Positions 19,018 through 28,834 are shown, numbered from the stretch's first letter. The stretch is DNA of 64,000 nt from Verrucomicrobiota bacterium (GCA_023269615.1 JAHFSY010000003.1:1-64000), one strand, 5' to 3'. Numbers and translations: made by a program. The notes: generated by a model from the letters alone, not told the origin.

Positions 19018-19063
19018 GCATTTTCACGGTTCGAAGCAGGCGTCGAGCTGTAGAGGCTCAAAA

Positions 19064-20245
19064 TCAGGATGCAACCCGGTAGAAGTGTTTCTTGCCGGCC
19101 TTGAGGACCGCTCCATCTTTGGGTGAAACGCTTGCATGCGGGTCGGTGAGTTTTACGCCATCCAATTCCACGCCGCCTTGCTGCAACAGGCGCCGCGCTT
19201 CGCTTTTGCTCGCGATCGCACCGGTTGCCATCACCAAATCAAGGGCGTTCCATTCGGGCTTCGAGTCGAGCTTGAGCTCGGGGAGGTTTGTGGAGGCGGG
19301 ATCATGCTTTGAAAATTTCTGCTCGAAATCCTTTCGCGCCGCCTTTGCCGCCTCGCCCCCCTGGAAGCGGGACGCAAGCGCTTCGGCGAGATTTTTCTTC
19401 GCCTCCATTGGATGTCCGGATTTCAATTTCACAATCTCACCTTCGGAACTTCCCATCAACAGCGTGTACCATTTCCACATTAGATCGTCGGAGATGGACA
19501 TCGTCTTTCCAAAAATTTCTGTCGCGGGTTCGTTCACGCCGATATAATTGCCGTAACTCTTGCTCATCTTCTGCGTGCCGTCGGTGCCCTCAAGGATCGG
19601 CAGCAGCATCGCCACCTGGGGTTCCTGACCGTCGTCCTTCTGCAGGTCACGTCCCACGAGGATGTTGAAAAGCTGGTCGGTGCCGCCAAGCTCGACGTCG
19701 GCGCGGACCACCACGGAGTCCCATCCCTGCATGATCGGGTAGAGCGTTTCGTGATGACGAATATCGGAGCTCGCCTGCAACCGTTCCTTGAAGTCGCGGC
19801 GTTGCATCATCTGTGACAGCGAGACGGCGCTGCTGAGCTTGATGATTTCGGTAAAGGTCATTTTGCCGAACCAGTCGCCATTGAAGACGATCTCGATGCG
19901 CTTGGAATCGAGGACCTTGAACGCCTGCTCCTGGTAGGTTTTGGCGTTGGCGAGAATTTCATCGCGTGTGAGCGGCGGCCGCGTGGTGGAGCGGCCCGTG
20001 GGATCGCCGATCATCGATGTGAAATCGCCGATGATGAGCACAGCCGTGTGGCCGAGATCCTGAAACTGCCGCAGCTTGGAAAGTGCCACCGTGTGGCCGA
20101 GATGCAAATCGGGTGCCGTGGGATCCACGCCAAGCTTCACGTGCAAAGGCTTGCCCGCCGCAAGCTTGCGCTTGAGTTCCTCGGGCGAAATCACCTGCGC
20201 CGCGCCACGCAGAAGAATCTCAAGTTGTTCGGAGGGAGATGTCAT
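19064..20245 (-). CDS. tyrS: Tyrosyl-tRNA synthetase
   Basis: A 393-residue class I synthetase. The HIGH-type motif is DLHLGHTVALSK near residue 45 and the KMSKS loop is present as QKMSKSYGN near 225. QMMQRRDFKERL and GTDQLFNILVGRDLQ mark the tyrosine site. A C-terminal S4 RNA-binding domain (residues ~330-393, KSEARRLLQQGGVELDGVKL) is complete. The ATG at 20245 gives the normal start; the 19 upstream codons are not conserved. The HLGH-type motif with this domain order is typical of the TyrZ-like bacterial group. Confidence 0.95.
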   Translation of the reverse strand: MTSPSEQLEILLRGAAQVISPEELKRKLAAGKPLHVKLGVDPTAPDLHLGHTVALSKLRQFQDLGHTAVLIIGDFTSMIGDPTGRSTTRPPLTRDEILANAKTYQEQAFKVLDSKRIEIVFNGDWFGKMTFTEIIKLSSAVSLSQMMQRRDFKERLQASSDIRHHETLYPIMQGWDSVVVRADVELGGTDQLFNILVGRDLQKDDGQEPQVAMLLPILEGTDGTQKMSKSYGNYIGVNEPATEIFGKTMSISDDLMWKWYTLLMGSSEGEIVKLKSGHPMEAKKNLAEALASRFQGGEAAKAARKDFEQKFSKHDPASTNLPELKLDSKPEWNALDLVMATGAIASKSEARRLLQQGGVELDGVKLTDPHASVSPKDGAVLKAGKKHFYRVAS

Positions 20246-20405
20246 GGGGAATCGGGAATTTCTAGAGCAGAGGAAAGGCATCGCCAAGAGAGAAGTTTTC
20301 ACCCCACGTCATTACTGCAGTGTGCCCGTGAGAATTCACATGATTGGACATCGGCGCTTTAATATGACGATAATCGCAGCAACACCCTATGAACGAGGAA
20401 GACTC

Positions 20406-22352
20406 ATGAACAGCCAGCGAACCACCCGCGTGGCGGCGATCTGCCTGCTGGTCGTGCTGCTGCCCTCGATGCGCGGAGAGAAAAATTCCGACGAACCGCT
20501 CCCCGCAGTGAAGCAGTTCATGGACGAGATGTGGCGCGGACTTCGCGAACGCAAACTCGAGGAGGCTTTCAAGGGATCAGAAGAATTTTTTGCCGACCGC
20601 CTTGATGCCAGCAGCGGCGGCAGGACTTTCAAGGACAAGACTGATCTCTGCCGGCTTGCGTGGGTGGATCAACTTCTGCGCCATCCCATCGAAGCCATTG
20701 GCAAGGGAGACGTCTTCACGCGCCAGCTTCACGAGGCCAGCCTGCCAGCCATCACGGACATCGCGTTTGAAAAGCTCGCACCGCTCGGAAAGTTGACGCC
20801 CGCCATGAATCAGGATTTGCGGCAAATGGAGACCCCGCTGGAGCAGGTGGTCTCTGCCATCGAGCAGGCTGACGCGGCTGCACGTGCAACCCTCGCTCCA
20901 TTGACCGACGCCGAACGCGCCGAGCTGCGGGCCGAGATCTACAAGCAGACGACCGACTGCAAAAACGGTCATCGCGCGCCCAGCAAGGAAAAGGCGCTCC
21001 GCGTGTACACGTTGCTCACCAAGATGGACATGCAACCCATCCACCGCGCTGCACGTTCGCTCGCCGCCCTTGCAGATCCGAAACTTCTCGAGGCGCTCTC
21101 CCACATCCCCGCGCAACAAGTTCAACCCATCCAGGGCGTCAAAGGCTCCATCACCGCTGTCATCGAGACGAAGGCCGGAAAAATCATCGTGGGTGGAACC
21201 GAGGCCAACGAGTATGCGCTCGACGAGATGGATGGCGTCTGCGGGGTGATCGATCCCGGGGGCAACGACACCTACATCGAGGGCAGCGTGGGCGACAAGC
21301 GTCCCGCGCTCGTGATCCTCGATCTTGCGGGGAACGATACGTATCGCGGGGAAAAACCGGGAATCCAGGGTGGCGCGATTCTCGGGCTGTCGCTGCTTGT
21401 GGATGTTGCGGGCGATGATGTTTATGAGGCGCATGACGTGGCGCAGGGATCGTGTGTCGGCGGGGCGGGCATTCTCGTGGACATGGCGGGCAATGACAAG
21501 TATCGGGCGTACCGTCGGGTGCAGGGGCAGGGGGTTGCGGGAATTGGAATCCTGGCGGATGTTGCGGGGAATGATGACTATCGCGCGGCGATGCTTGGTC
21601 AGGGCGTCGGGGGCCCGCTGGGGTTCGGGCTGCTGGCCGACCAGGCGGGCGCGGACCATTATTACGCCGGCGGCCTTTATCCGGGGCCTTACGATGACTC
21701 GCCGGGTTACGCCGGATTTTCACAGGGGGTGGGCGTTGGCCGGCGTGGCACGGCGAATGGCGGAATCGGCGTGTTGCTGGATGGCGGTGGTGACGACGTG
21801 TATGAAGCAGACTATTTTTCGACGGCGGGCGCGTACTGGTTTGCCGCGGGATTTCTCAGGGACTTCGGCGGCAACGACCAGAGAGTGGGCTCAACGCGAA
21901 CCGCGTTTGACGGCTTGGAGCGAAAGGTCGGACGGTTTCTTCGCTACGGTTGCGGATTCGGTTGTCATTATGGAGTGGGAATGATGTTTGACGACGAGGG
22001 TGATGACAGCACATTTGCCGACTTCGGCGGCGTTGGTTTTGCGTGGGACATGAGCGTTGCGGTGATCTGGGACGGCAAGGGAAACGACCATTACGATTCG
22101 CCCGGCCACGGAGTGGCGGGGGCCTACAACAACGGGTTCTCAGCCGTGCTCGATGGCGGAGGGAGCGATGTTTATGCAGGTGCGCCGCCGGCCATGGCCG
22201 AGGCGCAGTCCGAATATCACAGGGAACACCCCACGGCAAAGAGCTTCACGTTCCTGATGGACTGGCAGGGAGCAGACCAATACCCCGACAAGCTGGAAAA
22301 CAGCCATTCCTATGAGCGAGGTTGGGCCGGCGGGTTTTTCATGGACCGGTGA
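20406..22352 (+). CDS. Secreted protein with about twelve Gly-(Asn/Asp)-Asp-x-Tyr repeats
   Basis: The 648-residue protein has a signal peptide (MNSQRTTRVAAICLLVVLL...MRG). Its N-terminal ~270 residues are helical, with no known domain. From about residue 278 the sequence is built of 25-40-residue repeats, each holding a G-G/A-G/N-D-x-Y core: GNDTYIE, GNDTYRGE, GDDVYEAH, GNDKYRAY, GNDDYRAA, GADHYYAG, GDDVYEAD, GNDQRVGS, GDDSTFAD, GNDHYDSP, GSDVYAGA, GADQYPDK. This suggests a beta-solenoid with acidic turns, possibly calcium-binding. It is divergent from tyrS. The function is unknown. Confidence 0.75.
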   Translation: MNSQRTTRVAAICLLVVLLPSMRGEKNSDEPLPAVKQFMDEMWRGLRERKLEEAFKGSEEFFADRLDASSGGRTFKDKTDLCRLAWVDQLLRHPIEAIGKGDVFTRQLHEASLPAITDIAFEKLAPLGKLTPAMNQDLRQMETPLEQVVSAIEQADAAARATLAPLTDAERAELRAEIYKQTTDCKNGHRAPSKEKALRVYTLLTKMDMQPIHRAARSLAALADPKLLEALSHIPAQQVQPIQGVKGSITAVIETKAGKIIVGGTEANEYALDEMDGVCGVIDPGGNDTYIEGSVGDKRPALVILDLAGNDTYRGEKPGIQGGAILGLSLLVDVAGDDVYEAHDVAQGSCVGGAGILVDMAGNDKYRAYRRVQGQGVAGIGILADVAGNDDYRAAMLGQGVGGPLGFGLLADQAGADHYYAGGLYPGPYDDSPGYAGFSQGVGVGRRGTANGGIGVLLDGGGDDVYEADYFSTAGAYWFAAGFLRDFGGNDQRVGSTRTAFDGLERKVGRFLRYGCGFGCHYGVGMMFDDEGDDSTFADFGGVGFAWDMSVAVIWDGKGNDHYDSPGHGVAGAYNNGFSAVLDGGGSDVYAGAPPAMAEAQSEYHREHPTAKSFTFLMDWQGADQYPDKLENSHSYERGWAGGFFMDR

Positions 22353-22407
22353 CGCGATGTTTCATCCGCGTCTTGACTTGGCTAAAGACCGCAATAATAA
22401 TTCTCGA

Positions 22408-23094
22408 ATGAAGCGATGGATGATTTGTGCGGGTATCCTTTGTGCCGTTTGTTGCTCCGGCGCGGTCGTTGAGTCCTCCCTGCTGCAACGGGAGCACGAG
22501 GAATACAAGCGCGCGGCTGAAGGCCCAAAAAATGAATTTCATGCTTCTCCGTGGGTTGTGCGATTCAAGCAGGCATTGAGAGCGGCCCCGGAAACGGATT
22601 TGGGACGGCGTCAGGCGCTGAACGATCTCATGGAGCTGTATGTTGCGGAGAGCGATTTTCGGTCAGCCTTGCGCATCAATGAGACTCTCCTGGCAGGGAG
22701 CGATGTCACTGTTGCTGAAAAAGCACGCCTCTATCGCAATCTGGCTTCGAATGCGCTCGCCGCCTATTACCAAAAGAGCAAACCGCTTTCCCTGAAAGAA
22801 GTGCAGCCTTACTTCGCTAAGGCCTACTTCTCGCTCTCTGAGCAGAAAATGACTGCCGATGCGGCGGCAGTGTATGAGGAATATGCCAACTGTTTTGAGA
22901 TCAAGATGGATCTCACATTTGGCACAATCAAAATTCCGAACGCAGAAGTCCCCGAGACCAAGGCTTCGACGGACAACAAGGTGGACGATTCGAAGAAGGC
23001 CGACGTCAAACCCAAGGTTGAAGAACCCAAGGGCGAAGAACCCAAGAAAGAAGAAGCGCCAGTGGCGCCTCAGGATCCAGTAACGCCCAAATAG
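22408..23094 (+). CDS. Secreted TPR-like protein of unknown function
   Basis: The protein has 228 residues from the ATG at 22408. The signal peptide MKRWMICAGILCAVCCSGAVVES has several Cys but no clear lipobox. The middle is helical and TPR-like (RQALNDLMELYVAESDFRSALRINETLL, then EKARLYRNLASNALAAYY). The last ~50 residues are a low-complexity Lys/Glu/Pro/Val tail. It follows the Gly-Asp-Tyr repeat gene by 55 bp on the same strand and may share its transcript. Confidence 0.65.
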   Translation: MKRWMICAGILCAVCCSGAVVESSLLQREHEEYKRAAEGPKNEFHASPWVVRFKQALRAAPETDLGRRQALNDLMELYVAESDFRSALRINETLLAGSDVTVAEKARLYRNLASNALAAYYQKSKPLSLKEVQPYFAKAYFSLSEQKMTADAAAVYEEYANCFEIKMDLTFGTIKIPNAEVPETKASTDNKVDDSKKADVKPKVEEPKGEEPKKEEAPVAPQDPVTPK

Positions 23095-23100
23095 AAGGCT

Positions 23101-26091
23101 CTACGAGAGGTCGGTTGTAAACCCGCAGCGCATCGTGTTTTCTGTGATGCACCGGGGGTCGCAGAAGTGGGAAAGGTATCCGGGGCCACCCGCCTTGGAG
23201 CCAAGGCCGCTCATTCGAAAGCCTCCAAAGGGCTGGCGATTGACCATCGCGCCCGTGCTGCCGCGGTTGAGATAAAGATTGCCCACGCGAAAAGCCTTCC
23301 GCGCCTCGTCGAGATGACGGGGGTTTCTCGAGTACACGGCTCCCGTCAATGCGAACTCGGTATTGACGCCTTGTTTCAGAGCTTCCTCGAAAGTCTTCAC
23401 CTGCAGAACAGCGACAATGGGCCCAAAGAATTCATCCTGAAAGAGCCTGTGTGCGGGATCATGGATGGAAAAAATCGCGGGAGGCACGAACCATCCCTCG
23501 GGCGGCATGGGGCCTCCCACATACAGCGGCTCGGCACCGGCCCCTGGATTTTGGATGACACCCTTCAGGCGATCCCAGGCGGCCTCGTCGACGACGGGCC
23601 CGAGGAAGCAGCCCGGCTTGTGGGCGGCATCGACGACGATGCTGCGGGTTGCCTCGACCAGGCGTTCGGTAAAAAGTTTGTACACATCGCCCACGACGAT
23701 CACGCGCGAGCAGGCGGAGCATTTTTGGCCCGCATAACCGAATGCGCTCTGGACGATCCCGCTCACCGCCTGGTCGAAGTCGGCATCGTCGTCCACGATG
23801 ATCGCATTTTTCCCGCCCATCTCGCAGATGACGCGTTTGACCTGCGGCTGGCCCCTTTGGGTTTTAGCGGCTTCCTCAACGATGGAGAGGCCCACGCCCT
23901 TGCTTCCCGTGAAGGCGATTTGGGCCACCGAGGGGTGTTGAACGAGACAGACCCCGATTTCTTCACCCACGCCGGGCAGGAAGTGGATAACATCCGATGG
24001 GAATCCCGATTCCCGCATCAGTTGATGGAGTCGGAACGCGGTGGCGCTTGATTGCTCGGCTGGTTTGATGAGAACTGGATTTCCAGCGACAAGGGCGGCG
24101 ACGCTCATGCCACAAAGAATGGCGAGCGGAAAGTTCCATGGGCCGATCACGGCCGTGGGCCCGCGGCCCTCGCAGGAAAGAAGGTTGTCTTCGCCCAACA
24201 TGGTTCCCACGGCGTGCGGGGCAAGTTCCTTGAGCGCCTGTCGCGCATAGTAACGGCAAAAGTCGATGGCTTCCGCCACGTCGGCATCGGCTTCGCGCCA
24301 GGGTTTTCCAACTTCAAAACATTGAAGGGCGGCGAGGGAAATGCGGTCCGCCTCGATGCGATCAGCCAGTTTTTCCAAAAGCAGGGCGCGTTCATCCAGC
24401 GGGCGATCCCTCCATTCAGGCCAGGCCTTGAGGGCAGCCGTGACGGCGATTTCGACCTGAGCCCTGGAGGCGAGGCTGATTGCGGCGACGTTCCTGCGTT
24501 TGTCGCTGGGGCACTCGCGGGCGAGTTGTTCCCTGGAAGAAACTTCCTTGCCGGAAATGACGATGGGCACGTGAATCGGGAATTGTGCGGCGACTTCGTC
24601 CAGACTTTGTTGGAAGGTTTTTCGAACCTGGGCATTTGTGAAGTCCAGCATGGGACAATTCTCAAAGGGCGACTTCAAGTCACCTGCGATCATGGCATGG
24701 GCTTCATCCCGGTCGGCTTTGGCTTCGGGGCTGGCCAGCAACTGGTTGATGTCAACTTTGTCATGATAATTCATACGCAGGAATCCATTGTTTGAAGTGT
24801 TCTCAAGGAGGCGACGGACGAGATAAGCCATGCCGGGGAGCATTTCCCCGACGGGGCAGTAAAGGCGGACACGATGGCCCAGGGATCGCAGGGCTTTGCG
24901 TTCCGGTTCGGCCATGCCATGGAGCATCTGAACTTCGTAGGCCGAACGCGGCAGCTTGTGAGTCTCCGCGCAGGCGATGGCGTGGGAGATGCTGCGCAGG
25001 TTATGACTGCCAAATGCCGGGTGGAGGCGATCGATGTTCTGGAAAAGATGCGTGGTGAGTGACTCGTAGTTGGCGTCAGTGGCGGCCTTGTCCGTGAAGA
25101 CGGGGCAGGCGAGGCCCTGTTGCCTGGAGTGGACGACCTCGAAATCCCAATAAGCGCCCTTCACGAGTCGCACGGTGACGGGCGAGCCGCGGGAAGCTGC
25201 GATGGAGACCAGACGATCAACATCTGCCCGGGAGGATTTCAGGTAGGCTTGAACGACGATTCCGACATGCGGCCAGTTTCGAACCTGGGGGTGACAGGCG
25301 ATTTCTTCAAAGAGATCGAAAATGATCTCGTGAAAATCCCACTGCTCCAAATCCATGTTGATGAAGACATTTTTTTCCTTCGCGCGAAGAAACAGGGGCA
25401 GGACCCTGGCTTTCAGGCGGGCGACCGATCCCGATGGATCCGCGGGGTTGAGCTGGGGGTCCATCGCAGAGATTTTGAGGGAAACGTTTGTGCGCGGAAT
25501 TTCCCCCAGATGGTTGCGGTCGAGCAACTCCTTTGATGGCCAGTTTTTGGCTTCGTCGGAAAGTTGTTCCACCAGGGCCATGTACCGTTGCTGGCAGATG
25601 GCTCCCTCGGCATCGCTGACGGTTGCTTCGCCCAGAAGATCAACCGTGAAGGCGAGTCCTTCCTTGTGGAACCGGCGGAGGATGGGAATGGCTTCCTCGG
25701 GGCTGGTTCCGACAATGAACCGCCCGGCCATGTCGGTGATGTTCTTTCTGATGCCGATCGAGGCCACGCCCCCGGTCAGGTTGCTGGAGGCGAGCTTGAG
25801 GGCGGCACTCATGAAGGCGGGTAGCTCGCGTCCCTCACGGATAAGATACTGGCGCACGTGCTCGACGACCTGGTCGGTGGTCTTGAGCGAGGGCAGGACA
25901 TCAACAAAGCGGAAGAGGTCCAGCTTGAACGTGGGATCCTTCATGGCCCATTCCATGAGCCGCCCATGCCAGTAGTCCTTTTCAAAAATTCCCGGCGCCT
26001 CTTTTTGCGAGAGCGCCCAGAGTTCCCGTCCGATGCGAAGCAGATCCGCTTCCGAGGGGTTTTTGTTTCGCGTGTCCTGGGCTTGATTCAT
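23101..26091 (-). CDS. putA: Bifunctional proline dehydrogenase/delta-1-pyrroline-5-carboxylate dehydrogenase
   Basis: This ~996-residue enzyme oxidises proline to glutamate. The FAD proline dehydrogenase barrel occupies residues ~80-430, with VRLVKGAYWDFE and the RLYCPVGEM loop. The aldehyde dehydrogenase half covers ~510-980, with the general base in CEMGGKNA and catalytic Cys in GQKCSACSR. It lacks the N-terminal ribbon-helix-helix DNA-binding domain of the E. coli type, so it is not a self-regulator. The ATG at 26091 fits the family; upstream codons are not conserved. Its 3' end faces the 22408-23094 gene with 6 bp between. Confidence 0.95.
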   Translation of the reverse strand: MNQAQDTRNKNPSEADLLRIGRELWALSQKEAPGIFEKDYWHGRLMEWAMKDPTFKLDLFRFVDVLPSLKTTDQVVEHVRQYLIREGRELPAFMSAALKLASSNLTGGVASIGIRKNITDMAGRFIVGTSPEEAIPILRRFHKEGLAFTVDLLGEATVSDAEGAICQQRYMALVEQLSDEAKNWPSKELLDRNHLGEIPRTNVSLKISAMDPQLNPADPSGSVARLKARVLPLFLRAKEKNVFINMDLEQWDFHEIIFDLFEEIACHPQVRNWPHVGIVVQAYLKSSRADVDRLVSIAASRGSPVTVRLVKGAYWDFEVVHSRQQGLACPVFTDKAATDANYESLTTHLFQNIDRLHPAFGSHNLRSISHAIACAETHKLPRSAYEVQMLHGMAEPERKALRSLGHRVRLYCPVGEMLPGMAYLVRRLLENTSNNGFLRMNYHDKVDINQLLASPEAKADRDEAHAMIAGDLKSPFENCPMLDFTNAQVRKTFQQSLDEVAAQFPIHVPIVISGKEVSSREQLARECPSDKRRNVAAISLASRAQVEIAVTAALKAWPEWRDRPLDERALLLEKLADRIEADRISLAALQCFEVGKPWREADADVAEAIDFCRYYARQALKELAPHAVGTMLGEDNLLSCEGRGPTAVIGPWNFPLAILCGMSVAALVAGNPVLIKPAEQSSATAFRLHQLMRESGFPSDVIHFLPGVGEEIGVCLVQHPSVAQIAFTGSKGVGLSIVEEAAKTQRGQPQVKRVICEMGGKNAIIVDDDADFDQAVSGIVQSAFGYAGQKCSACSRVIVVGDVYKLFTERLVEATRSIVVDAAHKPGCFLGPVVDEAAWDRLKGVIQNPGAGAEPLYVGGPMPPEGWFVPPAIFSIHDPAHRLFQDEFFGPIVAVLQVKTFEEALKQGVNTEFALTGAVYSRNPRHLDEARKAFRVGNLYLNRGSTGAMVNRQPFGGFRMSGLGSKAGGPGYLSHFCDPRCITENTMRCGFTTDLS

Positions 26092-26202
26092 GTAAATGGT
26101 TCCACATCCATCCAGTTTGATTCGGACAGCAGGATTTTCATGCCCGCATCCTTTCACAAGAACCCCTTCAGGGCAAGCGGCCCGGCTTGCCATCCCGGGC
26201 AT

Positions 26203-27483
26203 TCATGGCGGACGGCTTTCCCAGATCCAGCGGAAGGATGGGGCGAAGTGGTGCGGATCTTTCTTGAGCGCGTCCGTGATACCCGCAGGCGTCCACCATC
26301 GAACTTCGGAAATTTCACATTTTGGAAATTGGAATGGACCATCGGATTTTCCCTCATAAAGCCAGACGAATTCCCACCCCAGTTCCTGGCACGCTTCAAA
26401 TTTTCGGACGCGGCTCAGTTTGGGTGAAACGCCCAGTTCCTCCACCACTTCGCGTTCCGCCGCCGCGTCGTAGTCTTCGCCCACGCCAAGATGACCCGCC
26501 GCCGAGGAGTCCCATGTGTTGGGGGCAACGTCTTTTTCCGCCGAACGTTTCTGGAGAAGAAGGTCGCCGTTGCTGTTCCAGAGAAAAATGTGAATGGCGC
26601 GGTGAACCAGGTTCCGGCGATGAACTTCGCTCCTCCGCTCCCGCCCTGTCACTTCGTCGCGCTCGTTCACCACGTCAAACCATTCCTCCACCGCGGCGGG
26701 CTGTTCGGACTGGGAGAGGGCGACCCATTCCTCCACGCTCAATTCTTCGGGGCGGCGGGTGCGATGCTTTGCATCCGGCCACTCGCGTCCGAAGATTGCG
26801 CCTAGAGTCTTGCGCCGTTTCTGGAAAGCCTGCTTCACCCGCGCGCGAAAACGGCTCTCGGCGTCCGCATCGCTGAAGAGGGGCGCCTCGCGACGCTCCA
26901 TTCGGACAACCGCTGACGCGACTTCGGGACGCGGCCAGAAGACGCTGGGGGGGACCTTGCGCGTCATTTTGATTTGATAAAACGCCTGGGTGAGGAGCGT
27001 AAGCAGTCCAAAATCCTTGGTTTGCGGGCCTGCGACGAGGCGTTCGGCGACTTCGAGCTGGATCGTGAACAGCATTCGTCGAGGCCTCAAATCGGCCTCG
27101 CACAGGCGGACGATCAGCGGGGATGCGATGGAATAGGGGAGGTTGCCCAGGACAATGGAATTTGAGATTGGAGATTTGAGATTGGAGATTTCCTCCATTG
27201 CGTCCGCCTCGATCAAATGCGCCTGCGGAAATCTCCCGCGCAGGAAGGCAGCAAGGCGGCGGTCTTTCTCGATGAGAGTCAGTTTGTCTGTTTGTTCGGG
27301 AATGAATTCCGTGATGGCCCCCAGGCCGGGGCCGATTTCCATGACGGAATCTTCAGGCTGAATTCCCGCCTCCTCGACGATGCGGCGGGCCACATTCTGG
27401 TCGTGCAGGAAATTCTGGCCAAGGCGACGGCTGGGGCGGACGCCGAGTTCGTTGAGACGAAGGCGGATTTCGCTGAGTGTCAT
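26203..27483 (-). CDS. rsmA: 16S rRNA dimethyladenosine transferase fused to a Nudix hydrolase
   Basis: This 426-residue protein has two domains. Residues ~1-265 are RsmA/KsgA: LGQNFLHD at 21-28, the SAM motif EIGPGLG at 49-55 and catalytic NLPY at 114-117. It would dimethylate the two adenines at the 3' end of 16S rRNA. Residues ~268-420 are a Nudix domain of the YfcD/isopentenyl-isomerase-like kind, with a complete Nudix box at 330-352 (GHLGVGE...REVVEELGV). No stop or frame change separates them. Residues 97-109 come from a short tandem repeat. It lies in a minus-strand run argA-rsmA-putA. Confidence 0.92.
   Translation of the reverse strand: MTLSEIRLRLNELGVRPSRRLGQNFLHDQNVARRIVEEAGIQPEDSVMEIGPGLGAITEFIPEQTDKLTLIEKDRRLAAFLRGRFPQAHLIEADAMEEISNLKSPISNSIVLGNLPYSIASPLIVRLCEADLRPRRMLFTIQLEVAERLVAGPQTKDFGLLTLLTQAFYQIKMTRKVPPSVFWPRPEVASAVVRMERREAPLFSDADAESRFRARVKQAFQKRRKTLGAIFGREWPDAKHRTRRPEELSVEEWVALSQSEQPAAVEEWFDVVNERDEVTGRERRSEVHRRNLVHRAIHIFLWNSNGDLLLQKRSAEKDVAPNTWDSSAAGHLGVGEDYDAAAEREVVEELGVSPKLSRVRKFEACQELGWEFVWLYEGKSDGPFQFPKCEISEVRWWTPAGITDALKKDPHHFAPSFRWIWESRPP
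27161..27191. repeat. 14-bp tandem repeat inside rsmA
   Basis: TTTGAGATTGGAGA is repeated just over two times. On the coding strand it reads as the residues EISNLKSPISN directly before the catalytic NLPY motif. The same unit lies inside thiD at 39749-39783, in the same coding sense. Confidence 0.85.
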
Positions 27484-27535
27484 TGCAGATTCAAATGGCC
27501 GCGGGCTCCTTGCGATGAGGCGGCAAAAAACGCGG

Positions 27536-28834
27536 TCAGGCTTCCGACGGCGCGAGAAGCGATTTTTTCAAGACTTTCGAGTTGCGTCCGTTCTGCTCGT
27601 ATTTTTCGCGGCGTTCCCTTGGAAGATCGTTGATGCCGCCCTCGGTGAAGCCGCCCTTTTGCTGGAAATAATTGAAGGCCTGCGTGGAAAGGCAGAAGAG
27701 GGCCTGGCAGCCTTTTTCGCGCGCCTGCATCTCGGCATAAGTCATCAGCTTGCGGCCGATGCCTTCATTTTCATGCACCGGGCTGACAAAGAGGCAGGCC
27801 ATCTCGGCCATCTTGTCATCGGGATACATGTGGAGGGCGACGCATGCGACCGGGTTGCGATCCACCTCGAACACGAAATAATCGCCGAGCTGTTTCTCGA
27901 CATCCGTGCGCGTGCGTTTCACGATCTCCGAATTCTCCACGGGTTGCTTGATGAGCTTGAGGATGTTGGCCACGTCCTTTTTCATCGCCTTGCGGATGGC
28001 CTGGTATTCGTTGGCGTGGATGAGCGTGCCGATGCCCTCCTTCGAGAAAACCTCGGCAAGCAGGCCCTCCTCGACGCGGCCATTGATGATGTGGACGCGG
28101 TGCACCCCGTTTTTCGCGGCCTTGTATCCATGGTCGAGCTTTGAAACCATGTCCTCCGCCACATCCGCGCGGTGTTTCTTGAGCATCTCCTCCGCCTCGG
28201 CAATCGAAAGCTGGTGGACCAATTCGCCGGATTTCGAAATGCCGTCGCGCGTGGTGATGTAGATGAGCTTGGCGGCGTGAAGCGCCAGCGCGACCTCGAG
28301 CGCGACGGAATCGGAATTCACGCGGAAGGTCTTGCCGTCACCATCAAACCCAAGCGGCGGGATGACGGGCACGATGTTGCGATCAAGAAGTGTCATCAGC
28401 AATTCGGTATCCACACGCTCGACGCGTCCCGTGAAGTGGTGGTCCACGCCGTGAAGAATGCCGGCCGGGTGCGCAATGATGGCATTGGAGCTGGCCGCGC
28501 GCAGGTCGTTGGCGGAGAGGCCCTCGATGATCTCATGCGTGACCCGGTTGGCGGCCGTGAGTGCAAGGTCCAGCGTGGAGGCGCTTGTCACACCTGTGCC
28601 GTCGGCGTTCGAGATGTCCTGCTTGAGCTGGGTGGCGATGGCGCGAATCTGGAAGCTGGCGCCGTGGACGATGACCACGTGGATGTTCAGGCTGCGCAGA
28701 ACGGCGATGTCGAGCAGCAGGTTGGCGAAGTTTTCGTCCTCCACGATTTCTCCGTCAATGGAGATGACGAACACTTTTTCGCGAAAACGCGGCACGTAGT
28801 GCAGAATTTCGCGCAGGTCAGTAAGCTTGATCAT
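27536..28834 (-). CDS. argA: Amino-acid N-acetyltransferase (N-acetylglutamate synthase)
   Basis: This 432-residue protein performs the first step of arginine synthesis, acetylating glutamate. The N-terminal ~290 residues form an amino-acid-kinase fold (VVIVHGASFQIRAIA, then VIPPLGFDGDGKTFRVNSDSVA). The last ~140 residues are a GNAT domain with the acetyl-CoA loop VSPVHENEGIGRKLM and YFQQKGGFTEGG. This two-domain layout is the classic ArgA type. It is 52 bp upstream of rsmA, same strand. Confidence 0.92.
   Translation of the reverse strand: MIKLTDLREILHYVPRFREKVFVISIDGEIVEDENFANLLLDIAVLRSLNIHVVIVHGASFQIRAIATQLKQDISNADGTGVTSASTLDLALTAANRVTHEIIEGLSANDLRAASSNAIIAHPAGILHGVDHHFTGRVERVDTELLMTLLDRNIVPVIPPLGFDGDGKTFRVNSDSVALEVALALHAAKLIYITTRDGISKSGELVHQLSIAEAEEMLKKHRADVAEDMVSKLDHGYKAAKNGVHRVHIINGRVEEGLLAEVFSKEGIGTLIHANEYQAIRKAMKKDVANILKLIKQPVENSEIVKRTRTDVEKQLGDYFVFEVDRNPVACVALHMYPDDKMAEMACLFVSPVHENEGIGRKLMTYAEMQAREKGCQALFCLSTQAFNYFQQKGGFTEGGINDLPRERREKYEQNGRNSKVLKKSLLAPSEA

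Noticed and set aside
20076..20405. Longer N-terminus for the Gly-Asp-Tyr repeat protein
   Set aside because: It would overlap tyrS on the other strand, and the ATG at 20406 gives a clear signal peptide.
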